From Cephalopachus bancanus (Eukaryota > Chordata > Mammalia > Primates > Tarsiidae): DNA of 64,000 nucleotides. How positions within the stretch are numbered: position 1 is the first letter of the stretch; every line of letters starts with the position of its first letter. The translations under genes were made by a program, and so were the position numbers. The stretch spans positions 2,963,517-3,027,516 of the forward strand of contig JAPVLO010000181.1 of NCBI GenBank assembly GCA_027257055.1, in the 5' to 3' direction. Positions 44,022-56,232 of the stretch are shown piece by piece. The notes under the pieces were generated by a model. The model saw only the letters and a list, made by a program, of their open reading frames with translations, was not told where the DNA came from and searched no databases.

Positions 44022-45599
44022 CAGTTGTTCTCATTCTTTTTTAAAAATCCTAGGACCTCTTTATACTCTTAAAAATTATAAAAGACCTGTAAAGAGCTTT
44101 TGCTTATATGGATTATAGCTTCCCCCAAACCCATAACCCAGAACCCCAGTATAATAATGAGAAAACATCAAGCGGGCATTCTACATAATACCTCAACAGT
44201 CTTCTTTAAAAGCATCAGGAAAATAAAAAATAAGGTTAATGTAGAATTTGGGTAAAGGTCATAGCTCTCTGGCTTTACAACTCTTCTATAAATCTAAGAT
44301 ATATACATACACACACAATATTCTATGTATATCTCTACACACACACATATATATGCAATATTTTTAAATATTTACCATATTCAAAACCACAACTGTTAAC
44401 TTAAAAATATTTATGTATTTAAAAACTCATTATATGTTAACATAAATACATTGTTTTAATAAAAATAACTATATTTTCCAAAAAGAATTAGAGAGAGAGA
44501 GCTGGCACTGCTTTACAATTATGCAAATCTTTTTAATGTCTGGCTGAACAGAGAAGAGCTGGACTCATCTGTTTCTGCATTCAATCTGTTATGATACATT
44601 GTTTTAGTTGAAGTAAATAACAAAAATATGGGACTATCACAGATAAGTAGTTGGAAAAGACATAAGTATTTTAACAGCCCATATATATATGCATTATATA
44701 TGCATGCATGCACCGGGGAATATGAAATTGTATCAATGAACTCTTTGTACTCTGCTACTTTAAAATCTATTGGTTTATTTTATACTTTTGGTGAATATTT
44801 TAGCCATGCATGATGTTATCAACATCATGTTAACATCATGCCTTGATCATTTGGCAAATAATGATTTCATGAATTATGCAGATTTTTCAAATGTTGACAC
44901 ATTTCATTATGCAACATCAAGAACACACATTTGCTTATATCACCACCAATCTCATTAGAAAAGTCTTTTGGCAACCGTCCAGTTCACAGTGGCAAATAAA
45001 TTTATCCACGGTTTCTCCAGATTCTAATTTTCTATTGAAAGCTCTAATTTTGTCATTGGCAGCAAATACTATCAGCTGTTTTCTCCTTGGGTGACAGACT
45101 CACTTTTGGTTCAACTACCCAAGTTTGAATAACCATAGTTTTTCTGGTGGTCATTCATTCAAGTAAAACTCATGTTTCAGGAAAAAAGCAGATAGCTCAG
45201 CCTGTAACTCAAACAACTGTACACGAGTTCTTCCTTGAGACGATCATAGTAACTAGGCATCCGGTGGAAATGGTTTGTGCGAACATCCCATTTAGTTATA
45301 CAGAATATTCAAAAGGCACTTCTTGAAAAGTAGAGGTTAAATAAAGTCAATAATTTTTACTTCTTCATCAAGAACATTATAGTAAGTGAAACTGCTTTCA
45401 AAAATTGCAATTGTATGCTGGTGAGGAATACACCTAGGAATACAGTTTGGTGCCATGCTTCAGTTCATGCCGAGGGACCTGCGATTTCACTCCAGTGAGA
45501 AAGGCAAAGACTTCTTTGGCATTATTATGAAAAAACAGTTTTGACCTCACAAAACTTCTGGGGATCTGCAGGGTATGCAGACCACACTGAGATCTGCTG
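44022..45599. mobile_element. Ancient hAT (Charlie-like) DNA transposon relic
   Basis: The ends are CAGTTGTTCTCATTCTTTTT (44022) and, on the other strand at 45599, CAGCAGATCTCAGTGTGGTC. Both resemble the mammalian hAT-Charlie terminal repeat CAGTGGTTCTCAAA. Flanking 8-mers ATATAGAA (44014-44021) and ATACAAAT (45600-45607) share 5 of 8 bases and both fit the hAT pattern nTnnnnAn. The inside matches a dispersed old repeat that I remember but cannot name. No intact transposase frame remains. An old L1 piece (44128-44303) is nested in it. Confidence 0.65.
44128..44303 (+). mobile_element. Old L1M-type 3' end nested in the hAT relic
   Basis: Same blocks and same internal gap as 42200-42400: 'ataatgagaaaacatcaagc', 'aaaagcatcaggaaaataaa', 'aatttgggtaaaggtcatag', 'caactcttctataaatctaa'. 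It interrupts the transposon sequence between 'tatatggattatag' and 'tatttaccatattc'. Confidence 0.6.
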
Positions 45600-45607
45600 A
45601 TACAAAT

Positions 45608-46024
45608 GACAACGATGAGGAAAATGCCAACTCTTTTTCTTTAGAACCTAGGGGTCTTCTCTGAGGAGAACCAACAAAGGCGAGACTCAGTCCATACAGT
45701 TGTGGAAAGGCTCAACAAAGAGTATGATAAATATAATAATGGCATTATGTACCAGAGATTATTTCAGTTAATGGAGAGCAGACAAATTGAGAAGAATGCA
45801 CAGTAGTGGAGAATCTATCCAGTCAGTGAGTTCAGAGCTGACTGTGGAGTTGAAAGAAGGCACTGGAGAAAAGGGTGAGCCATAAGCCAGGCAGGCATAA
45901 ACGTCACCATTCACCACCTACTCTGCAAGACCACCCACCTTGCCTGTCTTGAGGGGTAAAGGTTTCTTAAAGGTACAGACTAGGAAATCCACTTACAGAC
46001 AATTATACCTAATTCTTTAATTTA
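45608..46024. other. Intergenic DNA, no feature recognised
   Basis: Nothing nameable. Confidence 0.4.
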
Positions 46025-46090
46025 AAACTTATTTGTATACCTAACCCTCAATTGTACCCATCTCTAAAATAAAAATAAAAAAAATAAAAT
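46025..46090 (+). mobile_element. L1 3' terminal fragment
   Basis: Only the last ~60 bases of the L1 3' UTR ('tgtatacctaaccctcaatt', 'gtacccatctctaaaataaa') with an A-rich tail. Confidence 0.75.
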
Positions 46091-49000
46091 TTTCAACTGT
46101 TTCTCTCAAAATAGTTTATTTATTAATCTAATAAATCTGTCAGTTATTAACAAGGTGAGTTAATGTGAAAGAAAAAAAAATATTAACTTTAGGTGAAGCA
46201 CTTATTTGTTCTCAAGGCCAGTTTCTAGACCACACAATAAAATTCCCAAATGAGAGGATGAGTGGATTCACACTGATGTTTAAATTTTTTTATTTGACAG
46301 AACTAATGCAGTATATCTTGACAGCTATATACAGTAGCTTAATGCTAAGCTTTTTATGCTGGATACAGAATAGAATGAATTTTGCACCAGTGTTTTGACT
46401 AGGAGGTTTTAAGATTCCTATTCACATTAGACAGCAGTCTGAGGCTTCTTGATTAAACAAGTCTTGGCTATTTTATAACTGCCTCATAAAATGTCTCAAA
46501 ATTTAAGAGGAAAGAGAAACCCAATGCAAAGACATTTTGAAAATATACGTTTTAACCAGACTCTAGATGCTAAGTAAACATCTGTTAGTGTTCAGCCAGA
46601 AAGACTTGCAGCTGTGGCATTTGTGACTTAAAATAACAAGATGAAAATCTCCATGCAAAAGATAAACTGTATCATAAAAGTTTCTTATCAAAAGAAAATA
46701 TTTTTTTCTGATGGAATTTATGTAAAAAAAGGCTTTACACTAAATCTCATTTAATAAATCACAAAAATGGAAGCTTTATATTTGGAGCTTAGTATGAGGA
46801 TGTTAGGCAATATTACTTTCTGTTTTACCACTATATTCCCTTTTTACAAATTGCAGATTAATTTTCCCTATCAGGGCATTTTTTAAAGTTTAGTTTTGTT
46901 TGCAAATAAAGCTACTATAAATTATTTACTTCATGGTAGAATATTAAATTCTAGATGAACTGACATTTAGACAGTAATAAAATTGGAGAGCTACTTCTTT
47001 TTAAAAAAGATTAAGTGTTTAACATTGTACCAAAATATGATACAGCCCTATGCTAAAATGTACATATATATTTTTACATGGATTAGATGCACAGCTCCCA
47101 GAGGGCATTTGGTCTATCAGTGAGACTGCATGTGAATCAGAAACCCCAGTTTGATGTGTGCAGCCTGGCTAACGACTGAATATAAACACCAGCCCTGTCA
47201 TAATTTGGTATGCAACTGAGCTAGTCTTCCACACTAGCAGAGGGGGGAAATATCTCTCTTATTTTTTAAAGTTGCCCGTTTCTATCTGTTTTTGTCGAAT
47301 TGCCACAATTGCCCAGATAAAACATTTGAGAGTATGTCAGCTTTAATTAACGTAACATGACCTGATCATTTCCACAGTTGAGAATAAAGAAGTTTGCATG
47401 CTTTAAATCCAAAGCTCAACCTGGAGATTATGCTAAGTTGCTGCATTCATAGTCCGCACTCCTCCGCTCATGTCAGAAGGACAGCATTTGTCCCCTCTAG
47501 TGATAAACAAATTATACATGAAATCAATTCCACTTCACAATCATTTTCCCTATTGGGTATTATCTTTCCTTCCCTGCTCCCTCCAGTTAAGCCCGCATCC
47601 TGTAACTTGCTAATGAGCTGAGAGCTTTCTGTTCCAGGTGGCACCCCCTGCCTGGAAGTCATGACATTTCCCATTTCGAATGCTGCTGGCATTTTTCGAC
47701 AGCTCCTGCTAACTAGCCTTTTTGACCTGCACTAAGAGGAACTCATCTGATCGAATCCTCTAACCTGCCAATCATTCCGGCAAATGATCTTCACAGTCAC
47801 TCCCAAGGCAGGAATGGAAGAGGGGGGAAAAAAAGGAAAAGCCAGTGAGAGAATGAGGGAGTAGGCGAGCGGCTGCCTCTGCAGCTACCTAATGAGAATA
47901 CTTTAAGTCTCTGAGCAGCTGAAACACTGAAAAACTGGTGGGAAAATTAGGACACAACTGAATGCCTGGCTCTGTAATTACTGATTTCTTTCCATCCTGA
48001 GATCATTTTGAGAGCAACACCTCTGAGATGTGCCAGTTTCTAAAGAACACAAGAATACCCTACCTTACGCTGAGAAAATAGATTTATTTCTCCTGCCACT
48101 ATCAATATGCAATTCTCATAATCCCACTCTGTCAAACAGCATCTTTTGCAGAATTAATTACGTGCTATAAGCTTGTTAAGTGTGCATTTGTAAACTAGGG
48201 ATGATTATAATATTTGCCACAGTGAAGAGAGGGCCTCTTTTTTTCTCAGGCATATTTTAAATGCTGCCTCCATGGAGGGGTGTTGATTTTTACACATTCA
48301 CATAAAAACAAATAGGTATGGTGGAGGTTGGTTTTGGGCTCAGCGAAGATTAAATTCCTGACATTGACAAAATGGGTGTTCTTAACTAATGGAGGTAAAA
48401 TAATTTTTTTCCTTCCAGGTTTTTCCTGCTTGCATAGAATCCATTTTTAAATTATGTTGAAACTTAGTGGGTCTTTAACCCACAGAATAACCCAATTACC
48501 TTAGGAAGAATGATCTGGTAGGTGATTAATTTGGCAATGGATCACAACTCTCTAGGTATCTTAATATGGAAGAGATTTGTAGACCAAGGAATGATACAAT
48601 ATAATTATGTGTTATCATTATACCATTGTATGTAATAATGTAAAATAAATACATGATTTAATTGCACATGATAATCACACATCTTTCTCCATTTATAGTA
48701 ATTAGGCCAATAGCCCCATTTATAGTAATTATTATATGTAATTGGGGGCATTTTACTAATTGCATTGAAAATGATAATCCAGAGCAATTAAAAATCCAAG
48801 GGCACTATACATAAAGCAAACTACATGAAAAGAATGGCGATAAATTAAAGGGAAGAAATTCACCAAGTATGGAAGTTACCAGTGCAAAATCTGATTCCAT
48901 GCTTGGCATACATGATGATAATGTTTATTACGAGATAAATTTCTACCAATTACTCTTTTGTATTATTTTTGTTCTAGACATTGTGCTTTATTTCCCTAAA

Positions 49001-50181
49001 TGGAAAAGTAAACATTTGACTAATCTATAATGTTATCGTAACTCCAGGACGGAAAAACTATTCTTCTTGGCTGTGTGAATTTATTGAGTGTGTTTATTTA
49101 TGTAGGTTGGTAGAGAAAGCAGCTGTCCTAAACTCCAAAAGAGACTCTGCAAGTTATTCGTTTGCACAATTTGATGTTTTAAAAAGGTCTATTCGTAGAA
49201 GCATCTCATAGTATTGAAAACATTTTGTTAATTTACTTGTAAAAATTCAGTCAAAATGTTTACCTTTGTTTACTGAAATACATTTAAGTTGTGGTTTTCA
49301 TTACATTTGCTATCTGTCTAGAATTTTAATGTGTCTGAGGATCTGAAAGCCTGGTTTTTGTCCTAAGGCCCTCCCCCCAATTTCAATCCCCATTTCTACC
49401 CAGACAGGGCTCCCCTGTGAGCAGTATCTCAGGAGGAGTGGTGAGCATCCATGGGACAAGGGGAATAGTTTCGAGCATCTTTTTGCCTTCCCTTCTCGAC
49501 ACTGTCATTTATACATTGTCCTCTGTGCACTCAAATGTCATCCCACCATCAGCCCACTTCAACTCAAACAGTCTCCTTTTATGCTTAGACACTTCTTAGA
49601 GTATCAGCAGACCACAAAGACTGTCTAGTGGGACTCAGCTGCTATCCTGGTATTAATAATACAATACAGTGCACTTAGGGCATAGACAATTCCCTCTGTA
49701 TCCCAAATTCATAAGAATCAACATTAAATGAAAAGGAGAAATAAAGCACCTGAGCTGATTCTCACTACTTTCTATATGTGACTGCTAACTTCCTTCTGAT
49801 GGAGAGCTTGGTTACTAGCCACACTGCATCTTGTGCCCAGTATTTATAAGAAAGCTTCACTGAGATTATGCTGCTGGCTGAATAGTCCCTAAGAAATTAA
49901 TTTGGGTTTTAAAAAGCTAGAAGATGCAAGTGCTATTCCCTACCTGCATTCCCCCACCCCGTCGCCCCCACCAATTTGAAAGTTCATCTGACTGGGAAAT
50001 GCTGAATCACAAAGATACAGCCAATTTTCAAGGATCTACAGGGCTGATGAACCACTTTACAGAGCATAAAATGCATTTCCCCTCTTTTAGTCATTTTGCC
50101 TTTTAAAACCCTCAATCAAAAAAAGAGAAGAAGAAAAGAGTCAAAACTATTATTATTTTTAATTTAAAAAATAGTACTCTA
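46091..50181. other. 4.1 kb of intergenic DNA nearly free of repeats; candidate regulatory block
   Basis: I see no SINE, LINE, LTR or gene. The part at 47090-48060 has balanced composition and many homeobox-, GATA- and E-box-like cores ('agctttaattaacgtaacat', 'gcagaattaattacgtgcta', 'ctgatcgaatcctctaacct'). A 16-bp direct repeat with TAATTA lies at 48689 and 48716. Lack of insertions over this length is unusual in this window and suggests constraint, but is no proof. Confidence 0.45.
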
Positions 50182-50330
50182 GGTCAGGCGTGGTGGCGTA
50201 TGCCTGCAGTCCCAGTACTTTGGGAGGCCGAGGGGAGAGGACTGTCTGAGTCCAAGGGTTCGAGACCAGCCTGGGCAACTTGATGAGATGTCAAAAAATA
50301 AAATAAAATAAAACAACAACTACAAACAAA
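50182..50330 (+). mobile_element. Alu left-arm monomer
   Basis: Only the left arm ('ggtcaggcgtggtggcgtat' to 'gggcaacttgatgagatgtc'), followed by an A-rich tail. It may be a free left monomer or a 3'-truncated copy. The B-box region 'aagggttcgagaccagcct' is of intermediate type. Confidence 0.85.
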
Positions 50331-50339
50331 TCACTATGA

Positions 50340-50624
50340 GGCCACGCATGGTGGCTTATGCCTGCAATATACCAGCACTTTGGGAGGCTGAGGTGGGAGG
50401 ATTACTTGACCAGCCTAAGCAACACAATAAGACCTCATCTCCACACACAAAATAATAATAATAACAATAATTAAGCTGGACATGGTGGTGCATGCCTGTA
50501 GCTTGTAGTCTCAGTTATTTGGGAGACTGAGAGGGGAGGACTGCCTAGAAGTCAAGACTCATCAGTGCCACTGTCCTCCAGTCTGACAGAGTGGGACTCT
50601 GTCAAAAAAATAAAATGAAAAAAA
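50340..50624 (+). mobile_element. AluJ-type element, internally damaged
   Basis: Both arms are present, but bases around the left-arm B box are missing ('ggattacttgaccagcctaa'). The linker is (AAT)n-rich. Confidence 0.9.
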
Positions 50625-50759
50625 CCCCTACTCAGAATTCCTTGTTTTTAAGAAAAACAAAATGAAATATTTAAAGATAATGAAGCTTCACTTAAGTAAC
50701 ATACATAGTTTAGAAAAACAACATGTGTGTGTGAGAGCACATTTGTATGAGATGCGAAA

Positions 50760-50910
50760 GGAGAAAAAGAGAAAGAATGATATGATAAAGCAAATGCAGC
50801 AAAATGTTAATATTTGATGAAGGGTATCAGGAATTCTTACTGCTATTCTTGCAACTTTTCTATAAATCTCAAATTATGTCAACATAAAATAAAGAAATAA
50901 ATACTTTTAA
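50760..50910 (+). mobile_element. Old L1M-type 3' end
   Basis: 'gttaatatttgatgaagggt', 'cttgcaacttttctataaat' and 'ctcaaattatgtcaacataa' are the last blocks of an old L1 3' UTR. Confidence 0.65.
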
Positions 50911-52675
50911 AATGCACTCTGAAGGAAGCATGGCAGAACTTTATTTTCATTCTGCTTTGGGACAATTCCAGTGCATAATGCATTATGAAAATTAGGTAGT
51001 GAGGCCTGAGAGTCCTCTGCTTACCCAGGCATGGGTTAGGGTGGTGGTGTTGCAGAGTACAGGTCAGAGTTGACCTAAAGAGAGGGAGAGGTGGAGAGAC
51101 AGAGAAGGGAGGACAAACTTCCCCAGCCTACTATTTCACATTAGGGTTTAAAGGAGAGAATAGACTCCCAGGTAGAGGGAAAGCTAAAGTAAGGGAATGC
51201 AGGTAAGGAGGAAACTAATAATATTCCAGTCTCTTCTCATTTAGGCATTCATAATATGCATCACTGCATTTGTGGTTCAAAGCTCCACCAATTTCCCAAA
51301 TAAGAATCTAAAAAAAAAAATCTGCAGTCATGTAGGGGGAATGACAAAACCCTGGATTCTTTCAGATAAAACGTGCAAGGAACACTTGCTTGTTTCCCCT
51401 CTGCTTGTTATTTCCACAATTGTTGTCAACTATATAAGGTAATACAGATAATAAAACTATCATCGTTTGATAGGAAAAACAATTTGTAGGATCATGAAGA
51501 AAATAGCTGTTCTTGCAGAAAAAAACAAAACAAAACAAAAAACAACAAACCAGAAATCTTTCTGCTTCTGAAAAAAAGCTAGACCTAACATTTGCATCTC
51601 TTATATGGTGAAAGTGCTAATGCTAATGGGTATTATCTCCTTTTGTGCCTATAGTTGAAAAAGTACAACATGCCTTAAAAAGACCTTTAGCCAATAGCCC
51701 AAAATATCACACAGTGAAAATGTTGTCACTCTATCAAAACTGGAGTCTCCCTCTGTGCTCATCTGATTGTTCCCCTGGTGATATGCAGGCCGGTCAGGGC
51801 ACATTCCAGCTGCACTGCTGGCTTCGAGATCGCTAAGCCCAGAATTCTCTTCTGCAGGGTTCCTTAAGTACAGGTTGGCCACCTGGTCCTGAGCTTAGCT
51901 GACTGCATCAGGGCTCAGAGCCTGACCTGGAAGCAGCCTACAGTTGGCCAGCAGTTTATAGGGGTGACTGACACAGCAGCCTTGCTCTCTGCTTCACGAT
52001 GATGGCTATATCAATCAGAGCTGCTCTCTAGGAGGGTTTGAATCTGACGCAGAAAGAGGTCAGCAGTAGACTGCCCCGGAAATAGAGGGACAAAGAGAAA
52101 TGATAATAAGTAGGAGCCATGAATAAGCAGAAACAAGTCAGCAGAAGCCCTGAAGTGAAGGGAACATGAAAGCAGAGTTAGCTGATGCAGAGACAGAAAA
52201 GGTGAGCCGCCATAATGTCACAGCATGGAGGAGAGCAATAAGTGGCTATTTCTCTAGGAGCAGTTTCCAGAGTTGAGATGGCAGAAACTCCAGGTGACCC
52301 AGAGCATGAGAACAACTCCAGGTACCCCAGAGCGTGAGGACTGTTCTCCTAAGGTTTGGCTCAGTGCTGCCACAGAGGCACCAGTGCATTGCGTTGTCTA
52401 AAATCTGGTTTCTAAAAGCATCTTTATCTTATTCATTACAATTCCTTGAGCATTCTACTCTGTTGAACTTACAGACTATTTGGGGAAATTATTGCTTAAT
52501 GACTGAGTCAAGCAGACAGGGTCTGACAGTTTTTTTTCACTGTCACATAATTCTTCAATAATGTTGATTAGCAAAAAATATTATGCTAAAAAAGAAGAGG
52601 ATCACCTGCATGGAGTTAACTTCTTACACTTGAACCAAATAACATTATTTCATGCACTAGACAGAGATTTGTGAA
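50911..52675. other. Downstream flank of CDK14, no gene recognised
   Basis: No gene or nameable repeat. A minus-strand AATAAA (plus TTTATT at 50940-50945) could be a distal CDK14 poly(A) site. A local duplication with 28-base spacing occurs at 52286-52338. If the distal site is used, this stretch is 3' UTR. Confidence 0.4.
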
Positions 52676-52681
52676 TTTATT
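52676..52681 (-). terminator. CDK14: Candidate distal poly(A) signal of CDK14
   Basis: AATAAA on the minus strand, with 'tctgtctagtgcatg' 15-30 bases downstream as a possible cleavage and GU-rich region. It is one of several candidates. Confidence 0.35.
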
Positions 52682-53173
52682 ATGAGTTTAATGAGGTCTG
52701 AAAACCAACTGATTCACAGAAAAGAGATGTTTTACAATAAGCACATACTAGTGCAGAAAAATCATAAAACAGATGTCTAGAAGAGTAGAGATCATTTTTA
52801 ACCCTGTATTCAGTAAACAGAGAAGTAGACAGAATGACCAAGCACATTCTACGTCAGTTTAGAATGAATGTGGAATTAAGCCCATCACAGGTGAGTGTTT
52901 GGTATCTCTGTATGCAAATACACCAATGGTTGTGGTATTCAATACAGTTCCTGGTCTTTTCCTTGTGGAAAATGTCTATGTACATTTAAGTTTCTCTCTG
53001 ACATTAGAAGGGTCTTACCCTTCAGTGCTGATAAAGTAAGTGGGAACAATCCATAAATTCTTTAGACTATTAATACCTTTGGAGGATAACAAAATGTAAG
53101 AAGCACAGTATTTTGATCATCCAGTGGTATCTATCCCATTTTTAATTTAGGTGTGTTTATGGTTTTCTTTTTT

Positions 53174-53474
53174 TCTTTCTTTCTTTTTATTTTTGAGTCA
53201 TAGTCTCACTCTGTCGCCCAGACTGGAATGCAATAGCACATTCACGGCCACCTCAGTGTTGACCTGCTGGGCTCTGGTGATCCTTACACCTCAGCCTTCC
53301 AAGTAGCCAGAACTACAGGTGCGCGCTACCACACCTGGACAATTTTTTTGATTTACTGTGGAGATGAGGTCTCGCCAAGTTGCCCAGGCTGGTCTCAAAC
53401 CCGTGAGCTCAGGCAGTCTACTTGTCTCGGTCTTCCAAAGTGCTGAGATTATAGGCTGAGCCACCAAGCCCAGC
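53174..53474 (-). mobile_element. Alu, older/intermediate type, in the CDK14 3' UTR region
   Basis: Complement of a dimeric Alu with duplication TGGTTTTCTTTTTT (53160-53173, 53475-53488). The left arm reads 'cacgggtttgagaccagcct' and keeps the long 'gggcaacttggcgagacc'; the right arm has 'ggtggccgtgaatgtgctat', without the full GC hairpin. It is in sense with CDK14. Confidence 0.92.
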
Positions 53475-55020
53475 TGGTTTTCTTTTTTTAAAATGTGGTT
53501 ACAAGATTCTGAAACCAAAATTATTTTCTGCTGCAAAGCAAAATGCATCACATTAACTTTTCCACTAAGGCCAATTTATACAAATCCGGTATTATTAACT
53601 AAATGACCTTAGTATGCAAGGGAAGAAAGTGTTACATTAAGGTATGTGAGAAAAATTAAGACTTGAAACACTCCTGTCTGCTCAGTTCTCTATCGCTTCA
53701 AAGATGGAAGGGACACAATTCATTTTCCACATTTATCTCTATGTATCTCCCCAAAGACAGGTGGCTAAAATGCTAGCCCACAGTCTTGGCTTCTTCGCAT
53801 CCCTAACTTCTTTGCCTTCCTTCTTCTTCCCAGTCTCTCTGGGCTTTACAAAGAACTAGGACATTTGTGGAAGATTTAAGATGCCACAGACTACTCTAAA
53901 CAGTTAATGGATTCAGCAACAACAACAAAATCAAAGAATTACATATTTTTCTCTAAAAATACCTTATCTATGTAGACATTTTGCACTAAATGTCCCTAAT
54001 TTGATATTCAGTGATTGGTCAGAGTAAGGCCCTTCCATAAGATGTATCAAGCCAATAAATAGGCACTATTACTTGATCTCTAAAATTGCCCCATTATTGA
54101 AAAACCTACGAAACTGAGAAATTAAAATGATTCCCTTTTCTGCTGACACAAAACTCTTAGAATTCAATTTCTCTGCAGCTTTTTTGAGAAAAGAAAATTT
54201 AGATGTTTCCTCAGTATTATGCTGAATCAAGCTAAGGTATTTGGACTTGGAAGAAAACTACAACAACAATAATATTAAAGCTTTGGAAGTTAGTGTGAAA
54301 AAGATGAAACTCATAGAGAAAACATTTATATTATTATCAAGTAATTCTAGGGGAAAATCTCCATTTTGCAGATATAACCTTACATCTAGTTTAGAAAGTA
54401 TACTTAGAAGAAAATACATTTTTATAAAGGCTTTCAAATACCGATGATTTGTAGTTCTGAGTACCTTTTAATTGCTATTTTCAATTAGCAATTTTTGAGA
54501 CTTCCTGGGCAATGCTCCTGTTCAGTGAGCTTGATTTGATTGTATAAGGAGGAGTTGAGCTGAAACACGTTCTAGCATCTTTGGCAGGCCAGGCTCAGGT
54601 CTGGAGATCTCAGAAGAGCCAAGACGTAGGAATACAGCCCTACAACTGAACTTCAGGCTGGCTTGCGTGCATGTTTTGTTCTACTAAATTGGCTAAGAGA
54701 TTTATAGCTAGAGCCCACATCATGATAATGTTGGACAAATACTTTGTAAAAAGCATATCCCTGCAACCTTCATGAATCAAAGCCATTCTCAGAATCAGGA
54801 GGTAACTAAAAAACTCAGCCCTACTCTTGCCTAAACAACTTAAATTCAAAATGGGAATGCAAATGAAACTAAGTAAATAGAGTTGTGCTTCCAGGTAACC
54901 TATTATCCTATAGGGAGAAATAACCTGAAGAAGATTCTTACTCTTACCTGTGGAGTGTGGCAAGTTTAACAGTTACCATCTCCTGACTATCATTCATACA
55001 CCATATTTTACTGGGAATCT

Positions 55021-55026
55021 TTTATT
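55021..55026 (-). terminator. CDK14: Candidate proximal poly(A) signal of CDK14
   Basis: First AATAAA after the stop codon on the minus strand (1.2 kb). Downstream 'tatggtgtatgaatg' is GU-rich, as expected near cleavage sites. Confidence 0.45.
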
Positions 55027-56232
55027 TTCAAATCATTCATAAATCACTGCCATACTCCTGAGAAGCCAAAATCGGCCCCTATGTTGGGGATATATAAAAG
55101 TTAAAATCCAGAAATAGCTCAAGACATTGCCAGATCACCCACAAGACAATGTGGACATCCTAATTTGCTCTCTTTACCCTGCTGTCAATTTAGCCTGTTA
55201 ACATATTTCATTAAGAGGGAGGAAGGAAGAAGAGTTCCTACAATGCCTGCATATATCCGTTGAGTCACTTGAACACTTAGTTACTGAATATCTGTAGAAG
55301 CAAGGAATAAACATGCACTTCTCTATGCAAACAAGCACACAGAAACATTTGTTCTCTATTTGCTTCCGAAAATTATGTTACATCAAAGGAGATATATAAT
55401 AAAATTCTCAAAAAAACCAGACATTTCCATCTGGCCTTCAAGAAAGACAGCCTTTTCAGAAGTTGCCGTCTCCAGCTGGTCATGGTATAATGCGTATGAT
55501 GTAATGACTGGGACAGGCTGACATGTCTAGAAGGTGCCATATTTACATTATGCTTCCTACCTGCAGAATAGGAGAGGTCAAAGTATTGGATAGTAAAAAA
55601 GAAAAGCTTCATCACAATAAGGTTTGTACCAGAGACCAGAAGGAGTCAGAAACTGGTGAAGTGACCCAAATGAGAGCTGAGTCTATGTCTGCTTCAAAGG
55701 AGGCAGCCACGATTGGATTACAAATAAAAACTTCTTGTAGGAATGAGAATGTAGTATTGCTAGAGTTGCTGATTTCTCCAGAAAAAAGTGGAAAATTAGA
55801 TGTGTGTGTAGATATCCCCATTTTAAAATGAGAGCAACTAATGTAAAAGAATTGTGTGGGTCAAACAAAGAAGGTCTGTGGCCTACACATAGCCCAAAGT
55901 GAACCTTCTTCTAATCTCAGTGAAAAAATGTGAGTAGTTAAAATGATTTGCTTATGACTAAAACGGTTTGCCTAATGATTGCAAAGATGAAAGTATAATA
56001 TAAAATATAATTTTGAACAGAATCTTGTAGGTACCTGAAAATATGGAAATAACCGACAGCATTCTGCCTCAGTAGACTGATGAATGTCATCATAAACACA
56101 AGAGACTCATAAGATAGGTGGGAAAAAAGTCTGAAATATTTCATTTAAAAAATCGATTCAATATTCATTAAATATTACTTTCCAAGTAAAGTAGGTCACC
56201 TTACCTGTGCTCTCTTGAGAATGTTGTGCTCT

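Larger units (their letters stand above)
52676..56232 (-). other. CDK14: CDK14 3' UTR (probable extent)
   Basis: Follows the CDK14 stop codon on the minus strand. How far it extends is not shown by the sequence alone. AATAAA hexamers on the transcript strand occur at 55026-55021 (1.2 kb after the stop), 53191-53186 (inside an Alu tail), 52681-52676 (3.55 kb) and 50945-50940 (5.3 kb). I chose 52676 as a middle estimate because CDK14 transcripts are known to have long 3' UTRs. It includes an Alu in sense orientation (53174-53474). Confidence 0.45.
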
